A stretch of 57,590 nt of DNA from Gemmatales bacterium (GTDB lineage: Bacteria; Planctomycetota; Planctomycetia; Gemmatales; HRBIN36). How positions within the stretch are numbered: position 1 is the stretch's first letter; the number at the start of each line of letters is the position of its first letter. Shown here piece after piece: positions 34,849-43,990 of the stretch. The notes beneath the pieces were generated by a model that was given only the letters and a program-made list of their open reading frames with translations, was not told the DNA's origin and did no database searches. A program made the translations under genes and the position numbers. The DNA is taken from positions 1 through 57,590 of the forward strand of contig JANXCQ010000028.1 of assembly GCA_025060195.1 (NCBI GenBank), read 5' to 3'.

Positions 34849-37428
34849 ATGAAGGCTCCTCGTGCCGTGCTACGGGCTATGCCCTGGGTGTTATCGGTGG
34901 CCGTGATGGTAATGGTAGGGCCACGTGTGCAGGCACAAAACGCCTATCCCCAGCCGCGATTGCAGGCGCTGCTTCCTGCAGGAGGAAAAGCGGGGACGAC
35001 AGTCGAGGTTACGCTCACTGGTTCAGATTTAGATGACGTGCAAACGCTGATGTTCAGCCATCCCGGAATCAAGGCGGAATTAATTCCGCCCCCGCCTCCG
35101 CCTGATCCCAAGAAGCCGACGCCGCCGGGGCCGCCGCGCTTTCGAGTGCAAATCGCCGCGGATGTGCCGTTGGGACTTCATGAAGTGTGCGTTGTGGGCA
35201 GGTTCGGCGTAAGTAATCCGCGGCTTTTCTGGGTCGGCGACTTGCCCGAAGTCCTCGAACAGGAGCCGAATAGCGATGTCGATCAGGCTCAGAAGGTGCC
35301 CCTGCCGGTTACCGTCAACGGCGTGATTAATCCGAACGTGGACGTGGACTACTTTGCCTTCGAGGGCAAGAAGGGCCAGCGGGTCGTTGTCGTTTGTCAG
35401 GCGTGGAGCGTGGACAGTCGGCTCGATCCGCAGGTGCAGATTTTTTCGCCTGAAGGTCGGCAGTTGGCGATAAATCGCCGCTATCGCGACCGTGAGGCCG
35501 TGGCCGATGCCGTGCTGCCTAACGACGGCGTGTATTACGTTCGTCTGGTCGAGTTCACCTATCAAACGGGCGGTCCGGAGCACGTATATCGCTTGACCAT
35601 CAGCACAGGCCCATGGATTGATGTCGTTTATCCGCCGGTGCTGGAGCTAGGCAAGGCCAGTCAGGTAACGCTCTATGGACGCGGTCTGCCTGGTGGCCAA
35701 GCGGAAAGTGTGCCCGGTTGGAGCGGCGCGATATTAGAACGCCTTCAGGTGACGATTACGCCGCCCAGCGATCCGCAAGCGCTCCATCGCCTCGACTATG
35801 CGGGTACTCTGCTCGCTGCCGATGCCGTGCTCGACGGTTTCACCTATCGGCTCATCACGCCGCAGGGGAATTCCAATCCCGTGTTCGTGGCCATCAGTAA
35901 CCTGCCTGTGGTCGTGGAACAAGAGGGCAACGATGCACCTGAGAAGGCCCAGGAGATTGCCACGCCGTGCGAACTCGTGGGTCGGATGGATCGGCCCGGC
36001 GACCGCGATTGGTTTGCCTTCACGGTCAAGCAGGGAGAGGTGCTCTGGCTGGAAGGATTTGCTGAACGTCTCGGTTCACCTATGGACTTGTACCTGGAGA
36101 TCTACCGCCTCGAGCCGAAGGACAATAAGGTGCAGTTGGTTCAAGAAGGCGACGACATTCCCGATAGCCTGCACGTGTTTCGTTTTCTGACCCGAAGCAA
36201 CGACCCACGAATGCGATTCGTGGCTCCGCAAGACGGCAGGTTTCTGCTGCACGTACGCAGTCGCGAGGCCGACTTATTTGGCGGGCCACGACAGGTTTAC
36301 CGCGTCAGCATTCGTCGCGAGCAACCTGATTTTCGCCTCTTTGCGCTGCTGGCCGATGATAGCCAGCAACAGCAGAACATCACTAACATCGGCGGCTTCG
36401 TGCTGCGTCAGGGCAGCGCCCGGGGAATCATGGTACTATGCGAGCGGCGCGACGGATTCACGGGTGAGGTCGTGGTCACCGCAGAGAATCTGCCCGCGGG
36501 TGTGAAGTGTACCCCACAGAGCATTGGCCCCAATCAGCGATTTACTTACCTGGTTCTGGAAGCGGCGCCCGACGCACCCAGTGGCGAAGCGGTGATCCGA
36601 ATTCGCGGCACCGCGCAAATCGGTGATCAAACGGTGGCGCGGGAGGCGCGTCCCACAAGCGTGGCCTTCACTGTGCAGTCCGCGGTTCCACCTTACACGC
36701 GACTGGGACGGTTCCTCGTGCTGGCCGTGCGCGACAGGCCACCCTTTGCCGTACAACCGGCGGTTCAGGAAATTGCCGTTCCCCCAGGCGGACAGATTGC
36801 ACTCAAGCTGAAAGTCGCCTCTTTGCAACCCGACTTCAAAGCGGGCGTACAGATCACCGTGCAGTCGTTCATATTGGCGGCCAATCAGCAGCCCAATCCG
36901 CAGAATCAGCCCGTGGCCACTATCAATGCGGGCGCTGAAGGCGAAGTCAAACTCCAAGTGCCACCGCAGACGACGCCGGGCGTTTACAACCTCGTGCTCC
37001 GAGGTACCGCTCAGGTACCCTTCACGAGGGATCCCAAAGGGGCCAATCGGCAGAACGTCGTGCTTGCTCAGGAAGCCCCACCTGTTCGGCTGGTCGTGTA
37101 TGGAACCGTGGCCGAACTGGCGCTCGCCCAAACGTCGCTCACGGCTAAGCCCAACGACAAGGTGCCGATCACCGTGCGGGTCAAACGGCTCTATGGTTAC
37201 ACCGGGCCATTCAACGTGCAGTTGGTCCTTCCGCCAGGGGTGCAAGGTCTGACGGCTCAGCCCGTTCAAATCCCTGCCAACGCTAACGAGGCGCAACTCC
37301 TCGTGCAGGTCGCGGGGAACCTGAAGCCGGGCATGACCCTGCCGGCCATCGTGCGCGCTACTGCCGCCTTCCCCAACAACGTCAACCTGAATCACGAAGC
37401 CAAATTCGAGGTGAAAATCGCCCAGTGA
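34849..37428 (+). CDS. Large secreted PPC-domain surface protein
   Basis: The 859-residue protein begins at an ATG with GGAG 8 bases upstream and has a signal peptide (1-30, ending VQAQN). Residues 35-80 resemble an IPT-like Ig fold (LLPAGGKAGTTVEVTLTG). Two PPC-type (bacterial pre-peptidase C-terminal) domains follow, near 140-245 (NPNVDVDYFAFEGKKGQ) and 360-490 (RPGDRDWFAFTVKQGE). A long stretch of further beta-sandwich repeats runs to the end. A Pro-rich run lies near 79-95. It is 50 bp upstream of the cytochrome c/WD40 gene on the same strand, forming a likely surface-complex operon that is often seen in planctomycetes. The binding target is unknown. Confidence 0.8.
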   Translation: MKAPRAVLRAMPWVLSVAVMVMVGPRVQAQNAYPQPRLQALLPAGGKAGTTVEVTLTGSDLDDVQTLMFSHPGIKAELIPPPPPPDPKKPTPPGPPRFRVQIAADVPLGLHEVCVVGRFGVSNPRLFWVGDLPEVLEQEPNSDVDQAQKVPLPVTVNGVINPNVDVDYFAFEGKKGQRVVVVCQAWSVDSRLDPQVQIFSPEGRQLAINRRYRDREAVADAVLPNDGVYYVRLVEFTYQTGGPEHVYRLTISTGPWIDVVYPPVLELGKASQVTLYGRGLPGGQAESVPGWSGAILERLQVTITPPSDPQALHRLDYAGTLLAADAVLDGFTYRLITPQGNSNPVFVAISNLPVVVEQEGNDAPEKAQEIATPCELVGRMDRPGDRDWFAFTVKQGEVLWLEGFAERLGSPMDLYLEIYRLEPKDNKVQLVQEGDDIPDSLHVFRFLTRSNDPRMRFVAPQDGRFLLHVRSREADLFGGPRQVYRVSIRREQPDFRLFALLADDSQQQQNITNIGGFVLRQGSARGIMVLCERRDGFTGEVVVTAENLPAGVKCTPQSIGPNQRFTYLVLEAAPDAPSGEAVIRIRGTAQIGDQTVAREARPTSVAFTVQSAVPPYTRLGRFLVLAVRDRPPFAVQPAVQEIAVPPGGQIALKLKVASLQPDFKAGVQITVQSFILAANQQPNPQNQPVATINAGAEGEVKLQVPPQTTPGVYNLVLRGTAQVPFTRDPKGANRQNVVLAQEAPPVRLVVYGTVAELALAQTSLTAKPNDKVPITVRVKRLYGYTGPFNVQLVLPPGVQGLTAQPVQIPANANEAQLLVQVAGNLKPGMTLPAIVRATAAFPNNVNLNHEAKFEVKIAQ

Positions 37429-37478
37429 GCTGACCACGCACGACCACAACCCTGATCGACGGGGCTGGGAGACAAACC

Positions 37479-38951
37479 ATGATACGCTATCGCCACCTAG
37501 CTTCGGCCGCCTTACCGGGACAAGGGCGTCCGGTGCTGCTCGCGTTTGTGTTCCTGGCTTGGCAACTCGGTCCGCTGGCAGGTCAGGAAGCCAATGTCGA
37601 GCCGATCAAAGTGATTACCCTGAATCGCAAGGAGCCCATCAGTTTCGAGAAGGACATTTACCCCATTTTGGAGGACAAGTGTCTCAGTTGCCATGCAGGG
37701 CCGGTAAAATCGGGCGGCTACGACATGAGCACGTATGAAGGCCTGATCAAGGGGGGTAAGCGTGGCCCGGCGGTACAACCTGGTCGGCCCAACGACAGTT
37801 TACTGGTGCAGTTGGCGGGACGAACTAAGCAGCCCGTCATGCCTCCCGTCAAGAAAGGGGGCAAAGATGACCCCCTGACTCCCGAACAACTGGCACTTAT
37901 CAGGCTGTGGATCGAGCAGGGCGCCCGTGGCCCGAGTGTGGCCATCACTCGTAAACGCGAATTCAAGCTCGGACCCATTCCTGCGGGCGTTCGTCCCATC
38001 GGCGCTCTGGCGATCAGTCCGGATAAGTCCACGCTGGTGGCCAGTCGGGGCAGTGAAATTCACGTTTACGATGCGGCCACGGGGCAGTTTATTCGCGCCT
38101 TGGTCAACCCGGAACTCAAGGACGATAAAGGGCAGCCGATGAACATCGCCCATCTCGACCTGGTGCAAGCCCTGGCTTACAGCCCCGATGGCCGATTCGT
38201 GGCCAGTGGCGGTTTCCAGGAAGTGATCCTCTGGGACGTACAAACGGGTCAGATGCGTCAACGCTTCACAGGATTCAGCGACCGCGTTACCGCTCTGGAT
38301 TTTTCGCGCGATGGCAAATATCTGGCCACCGGTGGCGGAGCGCCGACCGAAGAAGGCGAACTGCGCATCCTCGAATTGCCCTCGGGTAAGGTCGTCTTCG
38401 AGAAACGCGACGCGCACAGCGACACTATCTTCGGCGTGCGCTTCAGTCCCGACGGCAAATTACTCGCCAGCGGCGGCGCTGATAAGTTTGTCAAGGTTTG
38501 GGAGGTACCGGCGGGCAAATTCGTCAAGTCCTTCGAAGGGCATACCCATCACGTCATGGACGTGGGCTGGAAAGGCGACGGCAAGTTATTAGCCAGTTGT
38601 GGTGCCGATAATACTGTGAAAATCTGGGACTACGAAAAAGGCGAACAAGTCCGCACCATCAACGCCCATGGCAAACAGGCCACGCGCATGGCCTTCTGGG
38701 GTAACGGCACCCAATTCATCACCATCAGCGGCGAAGGCCAAGCCAAGATGTGGAATATGGACAACGGCGGGCAAATACGCACTTTTGCCGCGGGCAACGA
38801 TTTTCTTTACGCGGTGGCGGTCAGTCCCGACGGCGCTTTAGTAGCCGTCGGCGGGCAGGATTCGATTATTCGTATTTTCAATGGTCAGAACGGCCAACTC
38901 ATCAAGGAACTTCGTCCTCCGGAGCAACTGGCCAGCCAACCTGCCAAATAA
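37479..38951 (+). CDS. Planctomycete-type cytochrome c plus WD40 repeat protein
   Basis: The 490-residue protein has a good ribosome site (GGGAG), a signal peptide (about 1-36) and a cytochrome c domain of the planctomycete type. That domain carries heme motif Cys68-Leu-Ser-Cys71-His72 in EDKCLSCH, with a VMPP segment near 117 and LIRLWIEQGA as the closing helix. From about 175 to the end come WD40 repeats (for example AYSPDGRFVASGG, RFSPDGKLLASGG, VSPDGALVAVGG), enough for one propeller. Heme attachment would need a system such as CcsBA. The usual reading is an extracytoplasmic electron-transfer or structural protein working with the PPC-domain protein upstream. Confidence 0.88.
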   Translation: MIRYRHLASAALPGQGRPVLLAFVFLAWQLGPLAGQEANVEPIKVITLNRKEPISFEKDIYPILEDKCLSCHAGPVKSGGYDMSTYEGLIKGGKRGPAVQPGRPNDSLLVQLAGRTKQPVMPPVKKGGKDDPLTPEQLALIRLWIEQGARGPSVAITRKREFKLGPIPAGVRPIGALAISPDKSTLVASRGSEIHVYDAATGQFIRALVNPELKDDKGQPMNIAHLDLVQALAYSPDGRFVASGGFQEVILWDVQTGQMRQRFTGFSDRVTALDFSRDGKYLATGGGAPTEEGELRILELPSGKVVFEKRDAHSDTIFGVRFSPDGKLLASGGADKFVKVWEVPAGKFVKSFEGHTHHVMDVGWKGDGKLLASCGADNTVKIWDYEKGEQVRTINAHGKQATRMAFWGNGTQFITISGEGQAKMWNMDNGGQIRTFAAGNDFLYAVAVSPDGALVAVGGQDSIIRIFNGQNGQLIKELRPPEQLASQPAK

Positions 38952-38978
38952 CCCGGCCAGGGGTTGTCGTGGGGCTGA

Positions 38979-40526
38979 TTATTGGCCTGCGGCCTCGACT
39001 TGACGGTAAGCCTCCCGACAACGCCGATGCACTTTCTCGACCGTGGCCACGTAGGCCTTCGCCTGGTCCATCTCCCCGGCCAGGAGCAAGTCCCGCAAAC
39101 GCTCGATATGTTGTCTCAACTCCTGGGTCGCTTGTGCGAGTTCCTGGTTCCACTGCCAGTTACGCAACAAGATGCCGATTTGAGTTTTGCGGAGCCATAA
39201 ATCATAAAACTCCAGTTGCCGTACGGCCTCGTCCACATTTCCCGTGTGAATGGCCGAGTAAGCATCCGCGCGAATCCGTGCGATTTCCCGAAAGCCTTGC
39301 TGGCTGTCGGGATAGTAGATGTATAGACCCATAATGCTCAGCGCGATGAGGATGACCAGCGCTATGCTCCCCGTTACCCAGCCGGGCAAAGGCCGGTGCC
39401 AGAAAAATTGTCGCGATCCTGGTGGACGACGCCACGTGCATAGCGCTTCATCCCAGGTTTGATTGGGGTTGATCACGCGGACTATCACCCCGCCAACTAG
39501 AAGCAGTCCCAGGGCCACAATCCCCACAGGTTCCAAGACACCGACGCGATCAAACCAGGCACGTTGCACTATGCTCCACTCAGGCCAGAAACTCGCTCCC
39601 TGAGGACGTGTCCAATCGTCAAAGGCATGAGTGTGATCCGCCTCGGTATGGGCGAAGTAAAGTGTAAATTCCATAGCGTGGGCCAGCACGAGCATGAGGG
39701 CGAAGAGCGTCGCCATCCACAAGCCCATCCGTCGCGGGCCAAATTCACGTATCAACCAAGCCGCCAGACCCACATTCCAACCGATGCCAACCTGGAATAA
39801 CAGGAATGCTGCGCCGACACTGTTGCCATGGTCGAACATGGACGTGATCCGCATCATGCCCGGCAGCACGCCGCTGTAAACCAACGTGCCCACGGCCAAC
39901 ATCAGTTCGGGAGCCCACCATTGGTCGTGCCGCATCGTCCAACTCAAGCTGCCGAAAGGCAAAAGCATCGCCACGCAGGCTGTGCAGAGTACGCCTAATA
40001 ACACGTATCCCAGCGCTGGACCAACCGCTGCGCGACAACTGGCCAGCACAATCGCGGCCAGCCGACGCTCCCCTGGTTCAGGCAACGGCTCCGTTTCGGG
40101 TACCGGCAAATCCTCGAGACGGTCATAGAATCGCGACCATAGCCAGCCTCCCAACACCGCTAAACTCAGGTTACAGACGATGAAAACACCAAGGACGATC
40201 GGCTCCGCCAGCGTCAGGCCGTAGAGCAGCGACAACGGATTAAGCTGCGGCGTGGCCAACACGAAGGCCAACAACGTACGGTTCGGCACCCCGCAACGCC
40301 TTAGCTCTCGTATCACCGGAATCAGTCCAAGCGAGCACACAGGCAGTAACGTCCCGATCAGCCAAGCGCGGAGCAAGCTCGACCATTGACCGCCGCCGAA
40401 GACTTGACGCACTCCCTCTGCTCCAAGAGCACGCCGACATAGGGCGGCTACGATGAAACCGATGGAGAGCGTAATACTGGCTTCGACGATCGTCTGCCCG
40501 AAGCGGATGAGAAAACCTTCAAGCAT
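38979..40526 (-). CDS. ArsP/DUF318-type permease with a C-terminal helical extension
   Basis: I choose the ATG at 40526, with GGAGGA about 10 bases upstream, over a GTG at 40556. The 515-residue protein has multiple transmembrane helices. The family motif LIGTLLPVCSLGLIPVIREL and the repeat-like FVLATPQLNPLSLLYGL lie near 57-103. A second family half appears near 210-250. A loop with many His/Asp (FAHTEADHTHAFDDW) lies between helices and could bind metal ions. The last 130 residues are soluble helices after a final membrane span. The ArsP group exports organoarsenicals in some bacteria, but other members have unknown substrates. It is downstream of the MoxR gene on the same strand. Confidence 0.75.
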   Translation of the reverse strand: MLEGFLIRFGQTIVEASITLSIGFIVAALCRRALGAEGVRQVFGGGQWSSLLRAWLIGTLLPVCSLGLIPVIRELRRCGVPNRTLLAFVLATPQLNPLSLLYGLTLAEPIVLGVFIVCNLSLAVLGGWLWSRFYDRLEDLPVPETEPLPEPGERRLAAIVLASCRAAVGPALGYVLLGVLCTACVAMLLPFGSLSWTMRHDQWWAPELMLAVGTLVYSGVLPGMMRITSMFDHGNSVGAAFLLFQVGIGWNVGLAAWLIREFGPRRMGLWMATLFALMLVLAHAMEFTLYFAHTEADHTHAFDDWTRPQGASFWPEWSIVQRAWFDRVGVLEPVGIVALGLLLVGGVIVRVINPNQTWDEALCTWRRPPGSRQFFWHRPLPGWVTGSIALVILIALSIMGLYIYYPDSQQGFREIARIRADAYSAIHTGNVDEAVRQLEFYDLWLRKTQIGILLRNWQWNQELAQATQELRQHIERLRDLLLAGEMDQAKAYVATVEKVHRRCREAYRQVEAAGQ

Positions 40527-40638
40527 CAGCGCTAGTTCCTCCGACCAAGCCGCCACTCCGATGAGTGAATCGCCTGGCGTGCGGCGATCAGGCGTTTTTC
40601 GGACGACAAAAGTGGCTCATCCTCTGACGCCCTTCGGT

Positions 40639-41610
40639 TCAAGTAGGTACGGGAACTTGGCAGAAGAGGTCGCGAATGACCGGAGTTACGTCTTTCCCCG
40701 CATCCACTCCCAAGCGCACGGAAAGCACTGGGATGGCCACGGCTTGGATGTCATCGGGAGTGACGAAGGTGCGGTGGTGAAGCAGGGCCCAAGCTTGGGC
40801 TACCCGTTGCCAAATCAGCAAGCCGCGCGGGCTGATGCCGAGTCGGATCTGTTTATGTTGCCGTGTGGCCCGACCGAGGTCCACCAGGTAAGCCCGCACC
40901 GAAGGATGCACAGCGATGCTGGCGGTGAGTTGTTGCAGTTGCTGCAATTGCTCGCGGCTGATGACCGCTTCGGTGGGCAGCGCCTGGAAGCCTTCGTAAA
41001 GTTCCGCGTGGGTCAGGATGTCGATTTCGTCTTCCCGCGCAGGATACCCGATGGACAACTTCATCGCGAAGCGGTCGAGTTGGGCCTCGGGCAGCGGGTA
41101 GGTGCCATGATGCTCCAGGGGATTTTGGGTCGCGATGACGAAAAAGGTGCTCGACAGCGGATAGCGCTGGTTATCCACAGTCACCTGACGCTCGGCCATT
41201 GCCTCCAGGAGTGCCGATTGCGTGCGTGGCGTCGCGCGGTTGAGTTCGTCCACTAACAAAACGTCCGCGAACACTGGCCCCGGTTGAAACTCAAATTCCC
41301 GCGTCTTCTGATTGAACCAGGAAAAGCCGGTGATGTCGGTCGGCAGTAAATCAGGGGTACATTGAATCCGGGCGAAACGACCCCCGATGGAATGCGCCAA
41401 CGCCTTGGCCAGCGTGGTCTTGCCGACACCTGGAAGGTCCTCCAACAGTAAGTGGCCACGGGCCAACAGACCAGCCAGCACTAGACGGATAACTTCGTCT
41501 TTGCCGCGGATGGCCCGGGCTAAGGCCTGTTGCAGCTCAATGAGCCAATGCCCGAACTCTTGGTCGAGAGCGAGAGCCTCGGCGTGTGGTTCTCGTCGTT
41601 GGCGCACCAT
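40639..41610 (-). CDS. MoxR-family AAA+ ATPase
   Basis: The ATG at 41610 gives 323 residues. Walker A is LPGVGKTT (59-66), Walker B is VLLVDELNRA (117-126), and FFVIATQNPLEHHGTYPLPEAQLDRF carries the sensor 1 and the arginine finger region. This MoxR layout is typical of ATPases that act with a DUF58 von Willebrand-like protein and a transglutaminase-like membrane protein. Both partners are encoded just upstream. Its first 74 bases overlap the 3' end of the TgpA-like gene. MoxR proteins are thought to remodel or assemble partner proteins at the inner membrane. Confidence 0.9.
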   Translation of the reverse strand: MVRQRREPHAEALALDQEFGHWLIELQQALARAIRGKDEVIRLVLAGLLARGHLLLEDLPGVGKTTLAKALAHSIGGRFARIQCTPDLLPTDITGFSWFNQKTREFEFQPGPVFADVLLVDELNRATPRTQSALLEAMAERQVTVDNQRYPLSSTFFVIATQNPLEHHGTYPLPEAQLDRFAMKLSIGYPAREDEIDILTHAELYEGFQALPTEAVISREQLQQLQQLTASIAVHPSVRAYLVDLGRATRQHKQIRLGISPRGLLIWQRVAQAWALLHHRTFVTPDDIQAVAIPVLSVRLGVDAGKDVTPVIRDLFCQVPVPT

Positions 41611-43990
41611 GCAGGATGCTCCGTGAATGATTAGCACGACGCCAGCGTTCGTACGTAAGAAGACCCAACGCCCGATGACATAAATCCAGCCCGTCGCCGC
41701 GATCCTGCTGGGCGGATAAATGAGGTGCATAATAAGCATGATTCAGGCACGAGCCAAAGTGATGAACGAATTCGGCAGGCAGGCCCAGGGGTAGTTCCAT
41801 TTCCTTCAACCAGGCGGAGGGTGTCTGCCAAGGCGGTCGAATGAGTCCGGCGGCCCGGGCACGCCATTCCACAATTTGCCAGGTCAGACGCACTAATAGG
41901 TCCAAGGGTGCGAAACGCCTCGCCCAGGCCCAGCGACAGCGCCAAAGCCACTCCAACCAGCGGCGACGTTGCCACCACAGGAACAGAATGAGGCCTGCGC
42001 TCAACGCTAACGCTACCGCGTGCTTCTGCACCCAGGCTGCCACTCCCCTGACGGTGTCCAGCAAGAGCTGACGCCACGGAATTTTCGGGGGTAGCGTGCT
42101 ATAACCGGGCGTGGCCTCTAGCACGACCCAATTGCCATCCCGCAAGCGTACCTCGGCCCAAAAGTGAATATCGTGAGTTGTGACGGGAGTGTATCGCGTG
42201 ATGGGATCGTAAGCCTCAGGCGCGGCGTAATATCCCAAGCACAAACGCGCTGGATAACCTAATGCTCGCAGCAGGAGCACCGCGCTACTGGCAAAAAAGT
42301 AGTCCGGGCCACAGTGCGACTCTTCCAAGAACCACAAAATCGGCTGTGGATGTTCCGCAGGAGCGGTCAAGGTGCGGTCTAAGGTGTAATGTTCACGTAG
42401 ATGCGTCAGGATAGCGGAGATTTGGGGCCAGCCTGGCTCAGCGGCGCCGGCCCACTTCTGGGCAAGTTGCTTCAGGCGCGGCTCTAAACTTTGCGGTACC
42501 CCTGTATAGCGGCGCTTACTGACCGTCGGGGGTAAAGATTGCTCGATAGGTAGCCAGGCGGCGGCAGGAATAGCTTCGTAAGACACGGTGCGACACCAGG
42601 TAGTCAGTACCACACCGCTGGGCCAGCGCTTCCGGTCGCGCAGCGCCAGCACATCGTCGTAATTCCACTGGAAATGATGTTCAGCGAGTAAGGCATGTCG
42701 CAACTGCAATCCTTTCAACAACGGCGGGGCAGGCACGAAATTCTCTTCCAAGCGGGCGATCTTGATCGTGTGGTAATCGTCGGCCCAGTACCAGGAACCC
42801 GCCTCCATGGCCGAACGTACTTCTAACCACGATCCGCCCACCGGTTCTATCACGCGCGGGGCGACATAATGGGCGGGCTGCCAACTATGCGCCTGCTCGT
42901 CATATTCGTCATAAACGACCCGACGAAGGTGTAACGGCGTCCGTCCCTGGATTTCCAGCAGCGCACGGGCCGCTCGTCCGGTGAATGGCTGGGGGGGATT
43001 CTTCGGGCGTTTGCGGTGCAGTGCAAATTCACGGTTCGGACTGAGATTTTCCGGCAAGTGCCCGTGATGTTGGATGATCCTCGCATACTGTCCCGGCAAC
43101 ATTTTTTCATGGGGTTGGCGTATCCGCAGCGGCTCACCGTAGGTCTCAGTAATCACATCAATCAGGCTGTCGCGGTAGTCTTCAATCATCCAGTCGCTTT
43201 CAACCATACCGGCGGAGCGTGCGTTTTGCCCCGCCACTTCATCCGGGCCATCGCCCAAGCCCCCGCGTGCTTCCCAGCGCAATAAGCTCGTGCCCCCGGA
43301 AGAGCCCAGCAGTTCGAGCCAGGATCCAGACCAACGATTGCTGCTCAGCAGAGCCGCGCCGACAAAGATGGCTAAGACCGCAAGGAGCGTGAGGCTTATT
43401 GCCAAAACAGGTAGCCGACGCGCCTGGATTCGCTCCGAGCGAACCAGTTGGGCCAAGCCCTGCGTTTGCTCACGCAATTGAAACCCTTGGTAAACTACCA
43501 ACCAGGCAAGTCCGACCACGGCATAGGCGATGAGAACATACATGATCCGAGCATCGAAAGCCAGGGCGAGGCTCGCGACCATCAGGAATAAGCTGACCAC
43601 CCCTAACAAGTAGCAGGCACGACGCCAACGACCTGACGCGACCAATCCGAGCATGATGATTTCCAAACACTGCAGCAATTGGATCTCTACCGGCTGAGGC
43701 TCAAGCGACAGATACGGGGCCAAATAGGAAGCGGCTATCGGCCCCAGTGCAAGCAACACAAAACTCATCAGGACGACATTAGGCGGTTGCGAAAGTTGAT
43801 GCCAACGCCGCCAAATGAAGACGCTGCCTACCAACGCCACAGCGAACCCGCCCACGCTGTAGACCAGCGGTAGCCAGAAACTTTCGTCCGCGTGCACGAC
43901 CAATTCTGCCCCGAATAAAGCGACGAAACTTAAAGCCATACTCGGGGCGTAGAGGGGAAGCGATGCCTGGTGGCTGAGCATCTTAGCCAT
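41537..43990 (-). CDS. TgpA-like membrane transglutaminase-domain protein
   Basis: The 817-residue protein has about six N-terminal transmembrane helices (roughly 15-170 and 195-215), then a large periplasmic part. The transglutaminase core has Cys560 in EESHCGPDYFFA and His609 in THDIHFWAEV. The third position is Glu625 in WVVLEATPGY, where many relatives have Asp. A further transmembrane helix (about 648-668) precedes a cytoplasmic tail rich in Trp/Arg. The C-terminal 20-25 residues lie in the overlap with the MoxR gene and look like a low-complexity Arg/Thr-rich tail. Its start overlaps the DUF58 stop by 8 bases. The set is a probable envelope maintenance complex. Confidence 0.85.
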   Translation of the reverse strand: MAKMLSHQASLPLYAPSMALSFVALFGAELVVHADESFWLPLVYSVGGFAVALVGSVFIWRRWHQLSQPPNVVLMSFVLLALGPIAASYLAPYLSLEPQPVEIQLLQCLEIIMLGLVASGRWRRACYLLGVVSLFLMVASLALAFDARIMYVLIAYAVVGLAWLVVYQGFQLREQTQGLAQLVRSERIQARRLPVLAISLTLLAVLAIFVGAALLSSNRWSGSWLELLGSSGGTSLLRWEARGGLGDGPDEVAGQNARSAGMVESDWMIEDYRDSLIDVITETYGEPLRIRQPHEKMLPGQYARIIQHHGHLPENLSPNREFALHRKRPKNPPQPFTGRAARALLEIQGRTPLHLRRVVYDEYDEQAHSWQPAHYVAPRVIEPVGGSWLEVRSAMEAGSWYWADDYHTIKIARLEENFVPAPPLLKGLQLRHALLAEHHFQWNYDDVLALRDRKRWPSGVVLTTWCRTVSYEAIPAAAWLPIEQSLPPTVSKRRYTGVPQSLEPRLKQLAQKWAGAAEPGWPQISAILTHLREHYTLDRTLTAPAEHPQPILWFLEESHCGPDYFFASSAVLLLRALGYPARLCLGYYAAPEAYDPITRYTPVTTHDIHFWAEVRLRDGNWVVLEATPGYSTLPPKIPWRQLLLDTVRGVAAWVQKHAVALALSAGLILFLWWQRRRWLEWLWRCRWAWARRFAPLDLLVRLTWQIVEWRARAAGLIRPPWQTPSAWLKEMELPLGLPAEFVHHFGSCLNHAYYAPHLSAQQDRGDGLDLCHRALGLLTYERWRRANHSRSILHGAPTTRTTRRGSRSRPRVRALAH

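Noticed and set aside
38750..39334. 194-codon frame across the end of the WD40 gene
   Set aside because: It overlaps two supported genes and has no domain or ribosome site.
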